This document shows, piece by piece, positions 51,572 to 59,872 of a stretch of 64,000 bases of DNA (positions within the stretch are counted from its first letter, which is position 1; every line of letters starts with the position of its first letter). Origin of the DNA: Gaiellasilicea sp963789355 (GTDB taxonomy: Bacteria; Actinomycetota; Thermoleophilia; Gaiellales; Gaiellaceae); assembly GCA_963789355.1 (NCBI GenBank), contig CAWBKK010000006.1:61624-125623 (forward strand), in the 5' to 3' direction. A program made the position numbers and the translations under genes. The notes beneath the pieces are model-generated. The model did not search any database, was not told the DNA's origin, and saw nothing but the letters and a program-made list of their open reading frames with translations.

Positions 51572-52781
51572 GTGGGGATGATGCGGCCAGTGGCCTTCTC
51601 TCCTCTCGCCGGGATCCGCGTGCTCGACCTGACCAGCTCGCTCGCGGGGCCGACCGCCACCGAGATCCTCGGCGCGCTCGGGGCCGACGTGATCAAGATC
51701 GAGCATCCCGGCCGGGGCGACGAGGCGCGCGACTGGGGGCCCCGGTTCTTCGAGGGCGGCAGCGTCATGTTCTTCGCCGCGAACGCGGGCAAGCGGTCGC
51801 TCGCGCTCGACCTGAAGTCGCCGGACGGGCTCGACGCGCTGCTGCGGCTCGCCGACGGCGCCGACGTGGCCGTGCAGAGCCTCCGGCCGGGCACGGCGGA
51901 GCGGCTCGGGCTCGGGCCCGAAGCGCTCCGCGCCCGCAACCCGCGACTCGTCTACGCGACGATCGGCGCCTTCGGCAGGCAGGGGCCGCTGGCGTCGGAG
52001 CCGGGCTACGACCCTCTGATGCAGGCTGCGGCCGGGATCATGAGCGTCACGGGCGAGGCCGACGGGCATCCCGTCCGCGTCGGCGTCTCGCTGATCGACA
52101 TCGGCACCGGCGTCTGGGCTGCGCTTGCGATCGTCGCCGCGCTGCACGAAGGGCGGGGACGAACGCTCGATCTCTCGCTCTACGAGACGGCGCTCTCGCT
52201 CGTCCCCTACCAGCTCGTCGACGTCCTGGCAGGCGGCGCGCCCGCCGGCCGCCACGGAACGGCCTTCCCGCTGATCGTCCCCTACCAGGTGTTCGAGACC
52301 GCCGACGGCGAGCTGATGATCGTGGCGGCGAACGACCGCCTCTTCGAGAGGACGTGCCACGTGCTCGGCACGCCCGAGCTCGCGAGCGACGCGCGCTTCG
52401 CGACGAATCCGCTTCGCGTCGCCAACCGCGAGCAGCTGATCCCGCTGCTGCAGGCGAAGATCGGGGCCGAGTCGACGAGCACGCTGCTCAACCGGCTCCG
52501 CGACGCGGGCGTGCCGGCGTCGCCGGTCAACGATCTCGCCGCCGTCGCCGCCGAGGAGCAGCTGCGCGCGACCGGGATCCTCCAGCGAGCTCGGCGGCCA
52601 CGAGCTGGTCTCGCCGCCGTTCTCGGCCGACGGCGAGCGCGTTCGCTACGGCTCCGAGCCGCCGCTGCTCGGTCAGCACACCCGCGAGGTCCTCGGCGAG
52701 GCCGGGTACGCAGCGGAGGAGATCGACGCGCTCGCAGCCAGCGGCGTCGTCGGCCTAGGCGCGGTAGACGCGGCCGGGTAG
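51572..52781 (+). CDS. CaiB/BaiF (family III) CoA transferase, with a one-base frameshift
   Basis: The first 340 residues are standard: GIRVLDLTSSLAGPTATEIL, VIKIEHPGRGDEAR, the catalytic Asp region GEADGHPVRVGVSLIDIGTG. Near 52584-52588 one extra base shifts the frame; deleting it gives ILQELGGHELVSPPFS and a normal C-terminus (LLGQHTREVLGEAGY, ALAASGVVG) to TAG at 52781. Length 1210 is one over a multiple of three. The corrected end overlaps the convergent lyase gene by 27 bases. It moves CoA between carboxylic acids. Confidence 0.87.
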
Positions 52782-53612
52782 CTCTCGGCCCAGGAGGGCC
52801 TCGAGCCAGGTCGCCACCTCGATCAGCGCATCCAGGTCGACGCCCGTCTCGACTCCTTCGCGCTCGAGCAGGTAGAGGACGTCCTCGGTGGCGACGTTGC
52901 CGGTCGCGCGCGGCGCGAACGGGCAGCCGCCGAGGCCGCCCACCGACGCGTCGAGGACGGTCGCACCCGCCTCGACCGCCGCCCAGGCGCAGGCGACGCC
53001 CGTGTGGCGCGTGTCGTGGAAGTGCCCGCCGACCGGGACGCCGAGGGTCGAGACGCGCTCGAGCAGGCGTACGACGGGCCGCGGTGTCGCGACGCCGATC
53101 GTGTCCGCGAGCACCACCTCTCCTGCGCCCGCCGCGACGAGCCGCCCGGCGAGGTCGGCGACGACACCCGGATCGACCTCGCCCTCGAACGGGCAGCCGA
53201 ACGAGCAGCTGATCGTCGCGGTCGAGGGACGGTCGGCCACGGAGAGGATCCGTTCGACCCGCGCCGCGGCCTCCTCGAGCGACGCGTTCCCGTTTCGCCG
53301 GTTGAAGGACTCGGTCGCCGCGAGCGTGACGTTGACGCGGTCGAGCGTCGTCGCCGCCAGGCGCTCCCAGCCGCGCTCGTTGAGGACGAGCCCGGAGAGC
53401 TCCGCATCGACGTCTCCGGTCGCGGCGACGACTTCCTCGGCTCCCGCCATCTGCGGCACCCGCTCCGGATTCACGAAGCTGACCGCCTCGATCCGCGGCA
53501 GCCCCGTGGCTGCGAGCCGGCGCACGAGCTCGGCCCGCACCTCAGGCGAGAGTGTCTCCGGCTCGTTCTGGAGCCCGTCCCGGGGCCCGACGTCGCAGAG
53601 CGTTACGCGCAC
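52755..53612 (-). CDS. Hydroxymethylglutaryl-CoA lyase
   Basis: 285 residues from GTG 53612. The DRE-TIM barrel motif VTLCDVGPRDGLQNEP carries the metal Asp and catalytic Arg; VGGHFHDTRHTGVACAW supplies the metal histidines and GGLGGCPFAPRATGNVATED the catalytic cysteine loop. Cleaves HMG-CoA to acetoacetate and acetyl-CoA, the last step of leucine degradation. TAGCCT lies 6 bases upstream (leaderless type). Confidence 0.94.
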   Translation of the reverse strand: MRVTLCDVGPRDGLQNEPETLSPEVRAELVRRLAATGLPRIEAVSFVNPERVPQMAGAEEVVAATGDVDAELSGLVLNERGWERLAATTLDRVNVTLAATESFNRRNGNASLEEAAARVERILSVADRPSTATISCSFGCPFEGEVDPGVVADLAGRLVAAGAGEVVLADTIGVATPRPVVRLLERVSTLGVPVGGHFHDTRHTGVACAWAAVEAGATVLDASVGGLGGCPFAPRATGNVATEDVLYLLEREGVETGVDLDALIEVATWLEALLGRELPGRVYRA

Positions 53613-53618
53613 GCGGCG

Positions 53619-53624
53619 AGGCTA
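53619..53624 (-). promoter_or_regulatory. -10 element of a probable leaderless HMG-CoA lyase promoter
   Basis: TAGCCT (minus) lies 6 bases before GTG 53612 and overlaps the stop codon of the upstream permease gene. Confidence 0.35.
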
Positions 53625-56411
53625 CTCGTACTGCAGCGCTTCGAGCGGGTTCAGGCGAGCGGCCCGGCGGGCCGGAGTGATCGCCGCCAGGAGCCCCGCG
53701 ATCACGGACACGACCGAGAGGATGATCAACTGGTCGAGCGGCAGCTCGAAGCGAAGGTCGTACTGGCCGAGCGCGCTCGTCACGAGCGCCGCCAGGAAGA
53801 TCCCGAGCGGGAGCCCTAGCGCCGCCCCGATCAGCGCCGTGATCACGCTCTCGTGGCGGACCATCCGTCGCGTCTGCCGTTGCGTCATCCCCACGGCGCG
53901 GAGCATTCCCAGCTCCCGGGTCCGCTCGAAGACGGACAGCGCGAGCGTGTTCACCATCCCGAAGAGGCTGATGATCACGGAGAGCGCGAGCAGGACGTAG
54001 AGAAGCAGCAGGAACTGCTGGATCTCCTGATCCTCCTTGTCGATCCACTCCTCGCGCGTCTGGATGCGCGTGTCCGGGAAGCTCTCGAGCGCGCTCTCCA
54101 CGCTCGTCCTCGCCGCCTCCGCGTTGCCGGCATTCAGGAGCGTGAAGCGGTTGCGCGGGCGCTCGTAGAGCGCGTCGAACGCCTCCTGCGAGACGCTGGC
54201 GGTGCCGAGCAGCGGGTAGAACGGACTGCCCTCGTAGACGCCGCGGACGACGAAGTCCTTCGACTCGTTCTCGGTCGAGCGCACGGTGAAGGAGTCGCCG
54301 ACGGCGAGATTCCGATCGTCGGCGACATTGTTCGGCAGCAGCGCGCCGTCGGGGCCGAGCTGCGTGAGCACCTCGTCCGAGCCGTCCTCCCAGCGGAAGT
54401 CGTACACCTCGGCAATCCGGTCGTCCAGGCCCGTGAGGTTCGCGCCGTCGCCGTCGATCTGCACGATGTCCTGCCGGACGTTGCTGACGGTCCCGACAGC
54501 GGCGGCGCCGGCGACGGCGTCGCCAACTGCGGCCGGGAACTCCGAGTAGCCGTCCTGCGAGGTCACGATCAGATCGGACTGGATCTGGCGCTCGATCGCG
54601 TCGCTGTTCGACACGCGGAGACCGTTGGCGAGCACGGAGATGAACGTCACGAGCGCGATCCCGATCATCAGCGCGGCCGCGGTCGCGGCGGTGCGGCCGG
54701 GGTTTCGGCGCGCATTCTCGCGGCCGATGCGGTTGATTCGCGTCGACGGCAGAACGCCCGGGAACTCCATCGGCCACTCGGGCTGCCACCTCGTCAACTT
54801 GCTCCGCAGCCACATCAGCAGCACGATCACGAGCAGCACCGGGTTCAACGCTCCGACCAGGAACGCTCCGATCCGCCGCAGCGCGGGTCCGGGGCCGAAC
54901 GCGCCGTACCGGAGCAGCCAGTACAGCAAGGTGAAGTACGGCCAGAGCAGGATCAGCACGACGACGGTCAGCCACTGGCCGATCGGGCTGACGCCCACCG
55001 CGAGCGGACGTACGAGTCGCGACGAGAGCATCGCGACCCCGACGAACAGCGCGAGGACACCGACACCGAGGAGGGCGAAGCGGTCGCCGGTGGCGATGTC
55101 GTCGGCGAGCGTCCCATAGCCGAGCGCAAGCACCGCGAGCGCGACGACGACGCTCGCGATGTAGGGCGTGAAGCGCGCGAACCGTCCACGCGGCAGCGTC
55201 GCGCCTTCGCGGACCGCCGCGATCGGAGGCACCCGGGTCGCCCGGATCGCCGGGAAGAGACCTGCCACGAGCGTCACGACCGTCCCGACGACGAGCGAGA
55301 CGACAATCGTGCGAGTCGCGAAGACCGTCTGCGTCTGTGGCAGGTCGAGGTTCAGCGCCTTGAACAGCGCGTTCAGACCGACGGCGAGCCCGAGGCCGCT
55401 GAACAGGCCGACGATGGACGCGCCGAGACCGATCACGAGCGCCTCGAGGATCACCGACCTCAGCACCTGCCGTCGCGACGCGCCGAGCGTGCGCAGGGTG
55501 GCGAACTCCCGCATCCGCTGCGCGACCGTGATCGACAGCGTGTTGAAGATGACGAACGCGCCGACGAAGAGGGCGATGCCCGCGAACGAGAGCAGGAAGT
55601 AGCGGATGATCGTCGTGAAGGTGGCGATCTCGCTCGACTCCTCGTCCGCCTGCTCGACGCCGGTTCGCACGGTGACGTCGCCGCCGAGCTCGGACTGGAT
55701 TCGCTGCGTCAGCTGCTCGGGGGTGGTGCCATCGGCAGCCGCGGCCGTGACCGCGTCGAGCTTGCCCTCCTTGTCCAGCAGCTTCTGCGCCGTCGGCACG
55801 TCGAAGATCGCGAAGGTCGCTCCGCCGATCGAGCTCAGGTCGCCGTACTTGGCGATCCCGACGATCGTGAAGTCCTGCGCCGGCCCGAGGGCCGCGACGC
55901 CGATCCGGTCGCCGAGCTCCAGCTCCTCGTCGCCCGCGACGCCCTCGTCGACCACCACCTCGGTGCCGCCGCTGGGCCAGCGGCCTTCGACGAGGTTGAG
56001 CGGGTTGAAGCGGTCGTACTCGGGCGCGGTCTCGATCCCGAAGGCGAACGACGGCGCACCGCCCGTGTCGATCGCCTCGCCGTCGGGCCGCAGCAGCTTC
56101 GTCTGGAAGTCCTGCACCGACCCGGTGGCAACCTCGACACCGTCGATCTGGCGGACGCGCGCGAGGGTGTCAGCGGGGATCGGAGGTGCCTGGGCCGACT
56201 CGCCCTCGAAGCTGAAGCCGGGGTCCTTGCCGGTCACGACGGCGTCGGTGCCGGCGTACGAGTCGACGAAGATCGCGTCAAAGGCCTTGTCGATCGTGTC
56301 CGTGAGCACGTAGGCACCGCTCATCATCGCCACGCCGAGGACGATCGCGAGCGCGGTCAGGACGGTGCGCAACTTGCGGCCGGCGAGGCTCTTGAGCGCG
56401 AACTTGATCAC
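53622..56411 (-). CDS. MacB/FtsX-type ABC transporter permease
   Basis: 929 residues with the duplicated design of large FtsX permeases: an N-terminal helix (LRTVLTALAIVLGVAMMSGAYVL), an extracytoplasmic region, three membrane helices around residues 270-400, a second helix set and periplasmic region, and a last three-helix FtsX domain ending NPLEALQYE. Such systems export lipids or peptides or act in mechanotransmission; substrate unknown. Overlaps its ATPase gene by 4 bases. Confidence 0.92.
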   Translation of the reverse strand: MIKFALKSLAGRKLRTVLTALAIVLGVAMMSGAYVLTDTIDKAFDAIFVDSYAGTDAVVTGKDPGFSFEGESAQAPPIPADTLARVRQIDGVEVATGSVQDFQTKLLRPDGEAIDTGGAPSFAFGIETAPEYDRFNPLNLVEGRWPSGGTEVVVDEGVAGDEELELGDRIGVAALGPAQDFTIVGIAKYGDLSSIGGATFAIFDVPTAQKLLDKEGKLDAVTAAAADGTTPEQLTQRIQSELGGDVTVRTGVEQADEESSEIATFTTIIRYFLLSFAGIALFVGAFVIFNTLSITVAQRMREFATLRTLGASRRQVLRSVILEALVIGLGASIVGLFSGLGLAVGLNALFKALNLDLPQTQTVFATRTIVVSLVVGTVVTLVAGLFPAIRATRVPPIAAVREGATLPRGRFARFTPYIASVVVALAVLALGYGTLADDIATGDRFALLGVGVLALFVGVAMLSSRLVRPLAVGVSPIGQWLTVVVLILLWPYFTLLYWLLRYGAFGPGPALRRIGAFLVGALNPVLLVIVLLMWLRSKLTRWQPEWPMEFPGVLPSTRINRIGRENARRNPGRTAATAAALMIGIALVTFISVLANGLRVSNSDAIERQIQSDLIVTSQDGYSEFPAAVGDAVAGAAAVGTVSNVRQDIVQIDGDGANLTGLDDRIAEVYDFRWEDGSDEVLTQLGPDGALLPNNVADDRNLAVGDSFTVRSTENESKDFVVRGVYEGSPFYPLLGTASVSQEAFDALYERPRNRFTLLNAGNAEAARTSVESALESFPDTRIQTREEWIDKEDQEIQQFLLLLYVLLALSVIISLFGMVNTLALSVFERTRELGMLRAVGMTQRQTRRMVRHESVITALIGAALGLPLGIFLAALVTSALGQYDLRFELPLDQLIILSVVSVIAGLLAAITPARRAARLNPLEALQYE

Positions 56412-57151
56412 GCGCTGCCGATGGTGTTCAGCGTCTCGAGGACCTCCGCCTGCGTGGCACCGGGCACGTCGCTGACGATCTCGCCGTCGGCGAGGAAGAG
56501 GATCCGGTCGGCGATGGCGGCGGCGCGCGCCTCGTGCGTGACCATCACCGTCGTCTGGCCGTAGTCGTCGACGGAGCTGCGCATGAGGGTGAGGATCTCC
56601 GAGCCGGTCGCCGAGTCGAGGTTGCCGGTCGGCTCGTCGGCGAAGAGCACGGTCGGCCGGGAGACGAGCGCGCGTGCGATCGCGACGCGCTGCTGCTGGC
56701 CGCCCGAGAGCTCGGACGGACGATGGGTGAGCCGATCACGCAGCCCGACCTTGCCGACGAGGTCGTCGAACCACGCCTTGTCGACGTTCTCGCCGGCGAT
56801 CGAGAGCGGCAGGACGATGTTCTCCTCCGCCGTCAGCATCGGCAGCAGGTTGAAGAACTGGAAGACGAAGCCGATGTGGCGCCGGCGCAGCTTGGTCAGG
56901 TCGGAGTCCCTGAGCGTCGTGATCTCCGTCCCGGAGATCTCGACCGTGCCGGACGTCGGCTTGTCGAGGCCGGCCAGGATGTGCATCAGGGTCGACTTGC
57001 CCGAGCCCGACGGCCCCATCACGGCGGTCAGCTTGCCCTGCTCGACCCCGAGCGAGACACCCTTGAGCGCGTCGACTGCGGTGTCGCCTTCTCCATAGCG
57101 GCGCGTGACGTCGACGGCGACGACGACGGCGCCGGGCTTCCCATTCTCCAT
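56408..57151 (-). CDS. MacB/LolD-type ABC transporter ATP-binding protein
   Basis: 247 residues: Walker A GPSGSGKST, Q-loop FQFFNLLPMLTAEEN, signature LSGGQQQRVAIARAL, Walker B VLFADEPTGNLDSATG, and the H-loop VTHEARA. AGGGAGGG precedes the ATG, and a TAGGGT -10-like element sits about 30 bases upstream. Powers the adjacent FtsX-type permease. Confidence 0.94.
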   Translation of the reverse strand: MENGKPGAVVVAVDVTRRYGEGDTAVDALKGVSLGVEQGKLTAVMGPSGSGKSTLMHILAGLDKPTSGTVEISGTEITTLRDSDLTKLRRRHIGFVFQFFNLLPMLTAEENIVLPLSIAGENVDKAWFDDLVGKVGLRDRLTHRPSELSGGQQQRVAIARALVSRPTVLFADEPTGNLDSATGSEILTLMRSSVDDYGQTTVMVTHEARAAAIADRILFLADGEIVSDVPGATQAEVLETLNTIGSA

Positions 57152-57226
57152 CTGCCCTCCCTGGCGGTCTCCTCGACCCTACCGGCTCATCGGGTCGCCG
57201 CAGGGGCGGTTATCCACACCTTTACG

Positions 57227-57838
57227 TCAGATCGAAGAAGGTGCGGGGGAAGCGACGCCCGGTTGAGCCTGCGACCGGATCCCGCTCGGCCGGACGGTCA
57301 AGACGACGCTGGCGAGCAGCGTCCAGAGCAGGAACAGGAGGAACGCCGGCCCGAACTCCGCGTCGAGGAACATGCCGTTCACGAGCAGCAGCGGGGCGGT
57401 GACTCCGGCGAGCCAGCCGAGCCAGAGTGGCAGGACGCGCGTCTTGAGGGCGATGGCGGCGACGGCGGCCATGAGGACGCCGAGCGGCAGCATCGTGACG
57501 ATGAAGGCAACGCTGTTCATGTCCTCGAGCGCCTTGTGGATCGGCGTCGCGTCTCCGAAGTCGTTCGCGACCTTCCCCGGCGCGAGGCCCCCAAGCTTGA
57601 TCGTGACATCGACCAGCCCGGCGCCGAACGCGGTCGTGGCAAGCCAGCCGCCCGGACCCTCGGCCTCGCGCAGGACGCTCCAGAGGTAGCCCAGGAACGG
57701 GATGAAGAGGAGCAGCCCGAGCAGCTCCAGGACGAGGACGATCGCCGAGTCGCTCCCGCTCGCCGAGGGGCCAAAGAGCAAGACGACGAAGAGGGCTCCG
57801 CTCGCTGCTCCCAATCGCGGCACGATTCGCTCGTACAT
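57227..57838 (-). CDS. Polytopic membrane protein of unknown function
   Basis: 203 residues, five to six hydrophobic segments (SGALFVVLLFG, IVLVLELLGLLLFIPFLGYL, FIVTMLPLGVLMAAVAAIAL, LGWLAGVTAPLLLVNGMFL, FLLFLLWTLLASVVLTV) and a short cytoplasmic tail. A strong AAGGAGG lies before the ATG. I do not recognise a characterised family; DUF4386-like proteins are a possibility. Confidence 0.72.
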   Translation of the reverse strand: MYERIVPRLGAASGALFVVLLFGPSASGSDSAIVLVLELLGLLLFIPFLGYLWSVLREAEGPGGWLATTAFGAGLVDVTIKLGGLAPGKVANDFGDATPIHKALEDMNSVAFIVTMLPLGVLMAAVAAIALKTRVLPLWLGWLAGVTAPLLLVNGMFLDAEFGPAFLLFLLWTLLASVVLTVRPSGIRSQAQPGVASPAPSSI

Positions 57839-57961
57839 TTCGAGCCTCCTTTGAATGAACTTCGACTGGGGTCGACGCTACGGCGGCTCGGCCCGCACGT
57901 CGTCGGCCCCAGTCCGGATTCGAGGGTCGGCCGCAAGGGGGATCGTGGCTAGCTCAGGTCA

Positions 57962-58002
57962 GCACTAGTGCGGATGCGGGCGGCGAATATGCGCGCTACG
58001 GT
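57962..58002 (+). promoter_or_regulatory. Upstream region of the two-component operon: palindrome and leaderless -10
   Basis: GCACTAGTGC is a 10-bp perfect palindrome (57962-57971). TACGGT (57997-58002) lies 6 bases before the kinase ATG at 58009. The palindrome would sit near -45 to -35 relative to the start, suitable for an activator or repressor; the binding protein is unknown. Confidence 0.4.
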
Positions 58003-58008
58003 CGTTGG

Positions 58009-59184
58009 ATGAGCGCACCCCGGTGGGCGGGATCGCGTGCAGGCGATCTCTTCGACGCCCTACTCGCGCTCGCCCTCGCGGCGGCGGCGCAGTACGAGAT
58101 CTGGGTCGGCCCTCTCTTCGACGACGGCATCCCCGGTCCGCGGCTCCCGAACGCCGTCCTCCTCCTCCTGATCACCCTTCCCCTCGCCTGGCGGCGGCGG
58201 GCGCCGGCGATCGTCTTTGCGCTCGTGTTTGCCTCGGTCGCGCTCCAGACCGGGCTGATCGACGACCCCCGTTCGGACCAGCCGCCGTTCCAGCACTGGA
58301 TCGCCCTGCTCGTCGTCTTCTACTCGCTCGGCGCCCACGCCGAACGCCGTCGGGCGGTCCTCGCCGGCGCGCTCGGCGGCGGTGCCGTCGTCGTCGGCGA
58401 TCTCGCCCTGCTGCTCACGGATGCGGCCAAGCCCGAAGACACCGTGCCGGCCTGGTTCATGCTTGCCGCTGCCTACGGAGTCGGCTTCGCCCTCCGCGGC
58501 CAGCGGATCCAGTCGACCCTCCTGGCCCAGCGTGCTGAGCGCCTGGAGCGGGAGCGGGAGCAGAAGGCTCGGCTCGCAGTTGCCGAGGAGCGGGTCCGGA
58601 TCGCCCGCGAGCTCCACGACATCGTCGCGCATGCGATCAGCGTCGTCGTGGTGCAGGCGCAAGCGGGGCAGCGCGTGCTCCAGGGCGAGCAGGCGTCGGC
58701 GCGTGAGGCGCTCAGCTCGATCGAGACGACCGGGCGGCAGGCGCTTGTCGAGATGCGCCGGCTGCTGGGGATCCTCCGCAAGGAGGACCGTGAGCTCGCG
58801 CTCGCGCCGCGACCGAGCCTCGCGCAGCTCGACGTCCTCGCCGACCGTGTACGCGAGGCGGGTCTCCCGGTCGACCTTCGTGTCGAAGGAGAGGCGAAGT
58901 CGCTCCCCCCGGGGGTCGACCTCTCCGCCTACCGGATCGTGCAGGAGGCGCTGACGAACGCGCTCAAGCACGCCGGGCCGGCCTCGGCGCAGGTCATCGT
59001 TCGTTACGGGCGGGAGGGAGTCGAGCTCGAGATCACCGACGACGGCCGAGGCGCCGCCAACGGCAGCGACGGCGGTCACGGCCTCGTCGGCATGCGCGAG
59101 CGCGCGGCTCTCGTCGGCGGCGTCGTCGAGAGCGGCACCGCCGGCGGCCGCGGCTACACCGTTCGCGCGCGGCTACCCGGGTGA
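58009..59184 (+). CDS. NarL-type sensor histidine kinase
   Basis: 391 residues. Four to five N-terminal membrane helices are followed by a short coiled segment (AERLEREREQKARLAVAEER), a HisKA_3 phosphoacceptor with His203 in IARELHDIVAHAISV, and a HATPase with IVQEALTNALKHAG and DDGRGAANGSDGGHGLVGMRERAAL. No periplasmic sensor domain is evident, suggesting membrane or envelope sensing. It overlaps the regulator gene by 4 bases. Confidence 0.94.
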   Translation: MSAPRWAGSRAGDLFDALLALALAAAAQYEIWVGPLFDDGIPGPRLPNAVLLLLITLPLAWRRRAPAIVFALVFASVALQTGLIDDPRSDQPPFQHWIALLVVFYSLGAHAERRRAVLAGALGGGAVVVGDLALLLTDAAKPEDTVPAWFMLAAAYGVGFALRGQRIQSTLLAQRAERLEREREQKARLAVAEERVRIARELHDIVAHAISVVVVQAQAGQRVLQGEQASAREALSSIETTGRQALVEMRRLLGILRKEDRELALAPRPSLAQLDVLADRVREAGLPVDLRVEGEAKSLPPGVDLSAYRIVQEALTNALKHAGPASAQVIVRYGREGVELEITDDGRGAANGSDGGHGLVGMRERAALVGGVVESGTAGGRGYTVRARLPG

Positions 59185-59852
59185 CGATCAAGGTCCTGAT
59201 CGCGGACGACCAAGCGCTCGTTCGCACGGGCTTTCGCAAGATCCTCGAGTCCGAGCCCGACCTGGAGGTCGTCGGCGAGGCAGGGGACGGCGGCGAGGCG
59301 GTGGAGGCCGGTCTGCTCCTACACCCTGACGTCGTGCTGATGGACATCCGGATGCCCAGGCTCGACGGGCTCGCAGCGACCCGGCTGCTCGCCGGCAAGA
59401 CACGCGTGCTCGTCCTCACCACTTTCGACCTGAACGAGTACGTCTACGAGGCGCTGCGCGCGGGCGCGAGCGGGTTCCTGCTCAAGGACGCTCCTGCCGA
59501 CCAGCTCGTGACGGCGATCCGGGTCGTCGCCGCCGGTGAGGCGCTTCTCGCCCCGTCCGTCACGAGGCGCCTGATCGAGGAGTTCGCGCGCCGCCCGCCC
59601 GTTGCCGACCGGCCGGCGGAGCTCGAGGAGCTCACCGCGCGCGAGCTCGATGTCCTCCGGCAGGTCGCACGAGGGCTCTCGAACGCCGAGATCGCGAGCG
59701 AGCTCTACGTCGGCGACGCGACCGTGAAGACACACGTTTCGCGGATCCTGCGCAAGCTGGGCCTACGCGACCGCGTGCAGGCGGTCGTCGTCGCCTACGA
59801 GTCCGGGCTCCTGCAGCCCGGCGAGCCAGGGCGAACGTCCGCGAGCCGGTAG
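59181..59852 (+). CDS. NarL/FixJ-family response regulator
   Basis: 223 residues from GTG 59181. The receiver has acidic pocket ADD, phospho-acceptor Asp55 in VVLMDIRMPRLDG, TTFD and LLKD; the LuxR-type helix-turn-helix is LTARELDVLRQVARGLSNAEI with VKTHVSRILRKLGLRDR. Partner of the preceding kinase. Targets unknown; the nearby membrane-protein and ABC exporter genes are candidates. Confidence 0.95.
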   Translation: MTIKVLIADDQALVRTGFRKILESEPDLEVVGEAGDGGEAVEAGLLLHPDVVLMDIRMPRLDGLAATRLLAGKTRVLVLTTFDLNEYVYEALRAGASGFLLKDAPADQLVTAIRVVAAGEALLAPSVTRRLIEEFARRPPVADRPAELEELTARELDVLRQVARGLSNAEIASELYVGDATVKTHVSRILRKLGLRDRVQAVVVAYESGLLQPGEPGRTSASR

Positions 59853-59872
59853 TCGGCTCAGCGACCCCACCG

